DNA from: Halisarca cf. caerulea
Lineage: Eukaryota; Porifera; Demospongiae; Chondrillida; Halisarcidae
DNA: 27,500 nt
Assembly (NCBI GenBank): GCA_963170055.1
Contig: CAUJGJ010000085.1
Coordinates: 2,372,701-2,400,200 of the forward strand
Reading direction: 5' to 3'
Position 1 is the first letter of the stretch. Each line of letters begins with the position of its first letter. A program made the translations under genes and the position numbers. Of the stretch, positions 1 to 27,500 are shown one piece after another. Under the pieces are notes generated by a model that saw only the letters and a list, made by a program, of their open reading frames with translations, made no database searches and was not told the DNA's origin.

Positions 1-88
1 AACTTTGATGATTGTACATGTTCTGCTATCATAAATTCCTACTTCTCTATTTAATTTACTAGTACTAGTATACGAATTCTCTGTTGGA

Positions 89-259
89 AACCTCTCTAAT
101 TTGCTACCCTATAATCTGCCAAACCCGCTTTAATCTGCCCTAGTTTCCGAAAAACGAATTAGAATGCATGTACTGAGTGCAAACCTTGTTAATCTGCCAA
201 CCCCGCTAATCCACCATAAAACAGACATTCCCAAGCAATTGTGACGAATTAGAGAGGTT
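89..259. mobile_element. MITE, AACCTCTCTAAT ends
   Basis: AACCTCTCTAAT at 89-100 is inverted exactly at 248-259, and the match extends partly inward (TTTGC against TCGTC). About 171 bp without coding. It belongs to the GAACCTCT-ended pogo/Tc1-like group seen elsewhere here. Confidence 0.6.
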
Positions 260-435
260 CACTGAATGTGGGAGCTCATAACAACTGATAATTCAAAACT
301 GATATCCCTACATGGATATACAGTAACTGTAAAGGTACATACTTTCATTGATAAGTGCAGCATTCAAGTTCCTACATGCAGTTCCTCTGCTTATAAATTA
401 TTTACAGTCCATCAGTGAATAAATTAAATACCATA

Positions 436-977
436 TATAGCGGGTAATATTCGTAGAGTATAAAAATATAAGGTTTTTGGAAGGGAACCACGAAAAATTT
501 ATACTCATGAAATTCAGTAACCAACATGGCTCTTTGCACTAAATGTGGTATGGATCTGAAGAATTTATGAAGGAATCGAGACAGCAGTCTCCCAAACTTA
601 TTGGAGAACTTCAAGAAAGGTAACAGCAGTAACTCACCCCATCCCAGTGGACCTGCTTTAGCGTGGTCAGCACCGTCATCATTGCTAACAAGGAAGTTGG
701 CTGCATTACCGGTGCATAAACGTCCTATTACTAAGGATTATTTATGATATTATCCATTTCCCTTTGCAAATGGGATTGAAGTTTATCACCGATTTCAGCT
801 TCCCAAATGTCTTTGTACTCATGGTAGCCTCTTATCATCCTCTTATCAACTTCGAATGAAGTAGCCATTTTCTTGAAGTTAAAATTTCTTTCCGGTGTGA
901 ACCATGAATAAGACTTAGTAATTTTTCACCATCCAGAAAAAAATTTACCCCACAAAAAATAATTGTTACCCTCTATA
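436..977. mobile_element. 542-bp inserted element, TATAG(C/A)GGGTAA ends
   Basis: TATAGCGGGTAA at 436-447 and its inverse TTACCCTCTATA at 966-977 (one mismatch) bound a block missing from the matching point of copy B intron 15 (about 17130-17140), while flanks on both sides align. It contains a coding-like remnant at 526-619. Confidence 0.65.
526..619 (+). pseudogene. Coding-like remnant inside the 436-977 element
   Basis: ATG at 526 opens MALCTKCGMDLKNL and then a stop. In another frame the sequence continues as EEFMKESRQQSPKLIGELQE-R to a donor-like AAAG|GTAACA at 619/620. CxxC and a charged helix-like segment suggest the first exon of an element or host gene that has been frameshifted. 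I do not recognise the family. Confidence 0.3.
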
Positions 978-1172
978 TGATGTTATGCATAAAATCCCTC
1001 AACATTGGTCACAGGTGATGGTATGAATGTCTAAAATTGAGTGCCTATGTGATTCAAATTTCCATCTTTTAACATCATGGCCACCAATGGGGTATAAAGG
1101 GTACTGGTTATCCTTAATTCAATCAAAATGGAAGCAAAATCAACCTCTCTCACAGGAAAATGAATTACAGCA

Positions 1173-1383
1173 CAGTGAAAGCTCCTGCACCAATCCAACA
1201 CTCCAGTGGGATCGAAAAATGTGACAGATTAGGAGGTTGTTGGATTACAGAGCGACTATTAGCATAGAACATGAATTCAGTGATTGTACCTCTGAGTCAT
1301 AAGATGGTCGGATATGTTAGAGAGAGTAGGGTTAGGGTTAGGGGTTAGGGTTATAGAGGTGTTAGACTACAGAGGTTTCGCTG
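1173..1383. mobile_element. MITE, CAG(T/C)GAAA ends, carrying TTAGGG repeats
   Basis: CAGTGAAAGCTCCTG at 1173 is the imperfect inverse of the end CAGAGGTTTCGCTG at 1383. Copy B lacks it at the equivalent point. Inside, 1329-1352 has TTAGGG-type repeats (GGGTTAGGGTTAGGGGTTAGGG). Confidence 0.5.
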
Positions 1384-1463
1384 CAGCAATAAATTTGCAC
1401 CTCAACGTGGCACATGCACACGTGTATGTACTGTAACAATAACTAGTGCTCCTGTAGACTCAC

Positions 1464-12086
<10,623 letters not shown>

Positions 12087-12098
12087 TTTCACCAGCAA

Positions 12099-12110
12099 CT
12101 GCAGGAGAAA
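12099..12110 (-). promoter_or_regulatory. Acceptor-like site just upstream of copy A start
   Basis: TTTCTCCTGCAG, a textbook pyrimidine tract plus AG, ends 12 nt before the first ATG, with no ATG between. The same 12 bases occur at the same place in copy B. It may be the acceptor of a 5'-leader intron or a trans-splice site. Inference only. Confidence 0.45.
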
Positions 12111-12281
12111 TCATGTGATATTTATGCGGTTCACTCGGTAACCCTCAGTGTCCAGACCACCAAAAATCGCGTGATCAAATGGAGTGGCGCCGGGAAGGGG
12201 CTTCCCCTATCCGGAAGTGGGCTGGGAACGTGACTAAATTGCATTGGATATGCGCGTTCAAATGACAATAGTCTATAGTTA

Positions 12282-12339
12282 CTAGCCGTACTTTTACCCT
12301 TCGCGTGGGTGCCCACATGAAGGGTAAAAGTAGGGCTAG
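12282..12339. mobile_element. 58-bp palindromic element
   Basis: CTAGCCGTACTTTTACCCTT (12282) is inverted in AAGGGTAAAAGTAGGGCTAG (ending 12339) with one mismatch. It directly abuts the next palindrome at 12341. Confidence 0.7.
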
Positions 12340-12340
12340 C

Positions 12341-12391
12341 TAGTCTCGCGTAGCCAGACAGTACGAGAAAGGGTCTGGCTACGCGAGACTA
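12341..12391. mobile_element. 51-bp palindromic micro-element
   Basis: TAGTCTCGCGTAGCCAGAC (12341-12359) and its perfect inverse (12373-12391) around a 13-bp loop. Same end sequence as the 76-bp element at 11378. Flanks share GGCTAG on both sides, a partial target duplication. Confidence 0.8.
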
Positions 12392-13018
12392 GGCTAGTCC
12401 TGGTTCTCAATTTGTAATGCAAGACAAATACTTGGTGCTGTACTTATGTACTTATTCAGTGTTGTACTTACTCCACCATTAACAGTATGTAGTGCTGTAC
12501 TTGCTGGTATTATGGCTATTCTTTATCAATTAAAATATGGAAGACAAATACTTGGCAAGCAAAGCTATAAAGTGCATATATAGTCAGTGCAATATTCATT
12601 ACATTCGTGTGCTCACATCAAGTATATGAACGTACACTGAAACACAATCGAGCTCAAGCCTCAGCAAGATGTCCACCTTTGCTAATAAGCCATATTTTCT
12701 TGCGCAATGTAAATCAGTGTATATAAATTCCCATAGTATCAGCATTTAAATTATACATCAAAACGTGCATGCACTCATTACTTGTATGCTGCTAGCAATA
12801 AACATAGAAGTGTGTGTGTGTGTGTGTGAGAGCTCTCGCATGCATGACATGTGCTGCAGCTAGTGCTGCATGTATTTCTCGAAGTTGTATTATAATTCTT
12901 TTATAATACACAAGCATGTGTTTTATCAGATTGGAAATGGAATAATATATATGCATGTCAGTGCTCTAACATGCATTAAAGGGATCCAACTTGAAAACCA
13001 TGCATTATGTACGGCATA

Positions 13019-13214
13019 TACAGTCAAACTCTGTTAGTAAGTACCTGGGTTAGTGAGTACTCCTGGATAGTAAGAACTCGTTGCTCTCCCTATCTCATAC
13101 AATACCATTGAAAGCACCTTGGATAGTAAGTACCTCTGATAGTATAGTGAGTACCTATTTTGCCTTAAAAAATAATTCCCTTGAGGGTATACTTACTATC
13201 CAAGTTCTACTGTA
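13019..13214. mobile_element. MITE, AGTAAGTACC family
   Basis: Starts TACAGTCAAACTCTGTTAGT and ends with the inverse of TACAGTAGAACTTGGATAGT. Related to 18949-19293 through TTAGTAAGTACCTGG, ACCATTGAAAGCACCT and TGCCTT blocks. It lies downstream of the copy B stop. Confidence 0.65.
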
Positions 13215-13248
13215 TTAATATTATGCATCATAGTACAATTTTGTGGCT

Positions 13249-13252
<4 letters not shown>

Positions 13253-13285
<33 letters not shown>
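13253..13285. repeat. (AT)n microsatellite
   Basis: About 33 bp of pure alternating TA/AT in the intergenic spacer. Confidence 0.95.
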
Positions 13286-13286
<1 letters not shown>

Positions 13287-13718
13287 CTTAATATTCATGC
13301 CTATGCATGATCAGTGTATGTATAAAATATAACCTATATAGGTACATGAATGTACAAACTACAGCACTTCAATTGCATGTGGGGTAACATGCATGTTACT
13401 AAATACCATATATGGCCTATATATAAATATATATTTGTCGTATGCTAGCTAGGCAGCATGCAATTAAGGAATTAACTCCATGATGAACAAGCTAGCCCCT
13501 TTAAGCATATAGTATAGTAAATATGGTGTAGCCAAGGATTGGATATATGGCCTTATATGTATAGGACTACTTGAACATGGTCTAAGAGGCTGCCTTGATC
13601 TTCTGCACATGCACATGTAAACAATTGACTTTCATAATTACTCATAATGCGCACATTTGATATTGCTACTAAAGTACTGTGTACACACTGGGCTGTTTTA
13701 GCTTTGGCTATACTGTCT

Positions 13719-27222
<13,504 letters not shown>

Positions 27223-27243
27223 TTCAGTCGTTTTTGCCAGCAA

Positions 27244-27255
27244 CTGCAGGAGAAA
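27244..27255 (-). promoter_or_regulatory. Acceptor-like site just upstream of copy B start
   Basis: TTTCTCCTGCAG, identical to the copy A site, 21 nt upstream of the ATG. If used, the true promoter lies further upstream, beyond the window's clear homology. Confidence 0.45.
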
Positions 27256-27452
27256 TCAGGTGATGTTTATGCGGTTCAGTTCCCAACCTCGTGACTGCTA
27301 GCCGGTGGCGGCCGGTAGGCTGTAATATTGCGCAATAGCTCTGGGAAGGGCTTCCCCTCTTGCTTACCCCCTTTTCGTCGCCTCCATAGCAGTGAGCACA
27401 CATAATAAAATCTAAAATCTTCAATTTATACGGTCTCCTGCGTGGGTACACA

Positions 27453-27455
27453 CAT

Positions 27456-27500
<45 letters not shown>
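27453..27500. repeat. (CA)n microsatellite at right edge
   Basis: CA repeat running to the end of the window, about 230 bp upstream of the copy B start codon. Confidence 0.95.

Larger units (their letters stand above)
1..1463. other. Copy A intron 15 (partial)
   Basis: Parts of this stretch (about 300-435 and 980-1160, and 1384-1460) align with copy B intron 15 (16990-17474). The rest consists of insertions absent from copy B: a short inverted-repeat element at 89-259, an element at 436-977 and one at 1173-1383. No exon 16 homologue is visible. Confidence 0.7.
12087..13718. other. Spacer between copy B stop and copy A start
   Basis: About 1.6 kb. The first ~150 bp upstream of copy A align with the upstream of copy B (shared GGGAAGGGGCTTCCCC-like block near 12190 and 27345). 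Then come palindromic elements (12282-12391), a short TG run (about 12812-12828), a MITE (13019-13214) and an AT repeat (13253-13285). No gene seen. It must hold the copy B 3' UTR and possibly the copy A promoter. Confidence 0.6.
27223..27500. other. Copy B upstream region
   Basis: Contains the acceptor-like TTTCTCCTGCAG at 27244-27255 and GGGAAGGGCTTCCCCT near 27341-27356, shared with copy A. It ends in a CA repeat (27453-27500). No TATA box or core promoter could be assigned with confidence. Confidence 0.5.

Noticed and set aside
402..614. 70-residue minus-strand open frame
   Set aside because: Runs across the edge of an inserted element and has no recognisable motif. The plus strand of the same place looks more coding-like.
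1326..1352. Chromosome end suggested by TTAGGG repeats
   Set aside because: Only about four units, internal, and surrounded by intron sequence of a gene that continues to the left.
12087..12098. TTG at 12098 (and 27243) as start codon
   Set aside because: ATG codons follow within 12-21 nt, before the signal peptide, and an acceptor-like AG lies immediately before the TTG.

Overview
The window looks like AT-rich nuclear DNA from a marine or freshwater invertebrate animal. Genes are split by many short GT-AG introns. The rest is packed with CA/TG microsatellites and small inverted-repeat transposons. A demosponge is my best guess, from the overall style and the TAGTCTCGCGTAGCCAGAC palindromes, but nothing here proves it. 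There is no bacterial operon, rRNA, tRNA or CRISPR signal that I can see.

The only host gene I recognise is lysosomal beta-mannosidase (MANBA type, glycoside hydrolase family 2). It is present twice, head to tail, on the minus strand. Copy B (27222 down to 13719) is complete. I reconstructed 21 coding exons whose lengths sum to 2637 nt, which is 878 codons plus a stop, in one frame with GT-AG introns throughout. Copy A (12086 down to 1464, running off the left edge) shows exons 1-15 at matching positions with identical intron phases. The two start codons are about 15.1 kb apart, so this is a tandem duplication. Both copies keep the catalytic acid/base (NNE) and nucleophile (ASE) glutamates. 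Copy A carries one extra A in a run of eight at the end of exon 6, which puts a stop codon across the exon 6/7 junction. Copy B is open but has W changed to L in the conserved WDWGP motif.

Layout from left to right: 1-1463 is intron 15 of copy A, with three inserted elements. 1464-12086 holds copy A exons 15 to 1. 12087-13718 is the spacer between the genes, with a cluster of palindromic elements just upstream of copy A. 13719-27222 holds copy B exons 21 to 1. 27223-27500 is the upstream region of copy B and ends in a CA repeat.

Because the copies are paralogous, each intron of one can serve as an empty site for the other. This exposes many insertions: (i) a family of palindromic elements with TAG...CTA ends and 9-bp target duplications, from about 45 bp to 1.1 kb; (ii) a family of pogo/Tc1-like MITEs with TACAGT(R)GAACCTC-type ends, three of which carry internal tandem amplification (minisatellites) of 40-54 bp units; (iii) a 271-bp near-perfect palindrome; (iv) two larger insertions without recognisable genes. 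Microsatellites lie directly against splice sites at exon 11 (both copies, acceptor) and exon 20 (copy B, donor).
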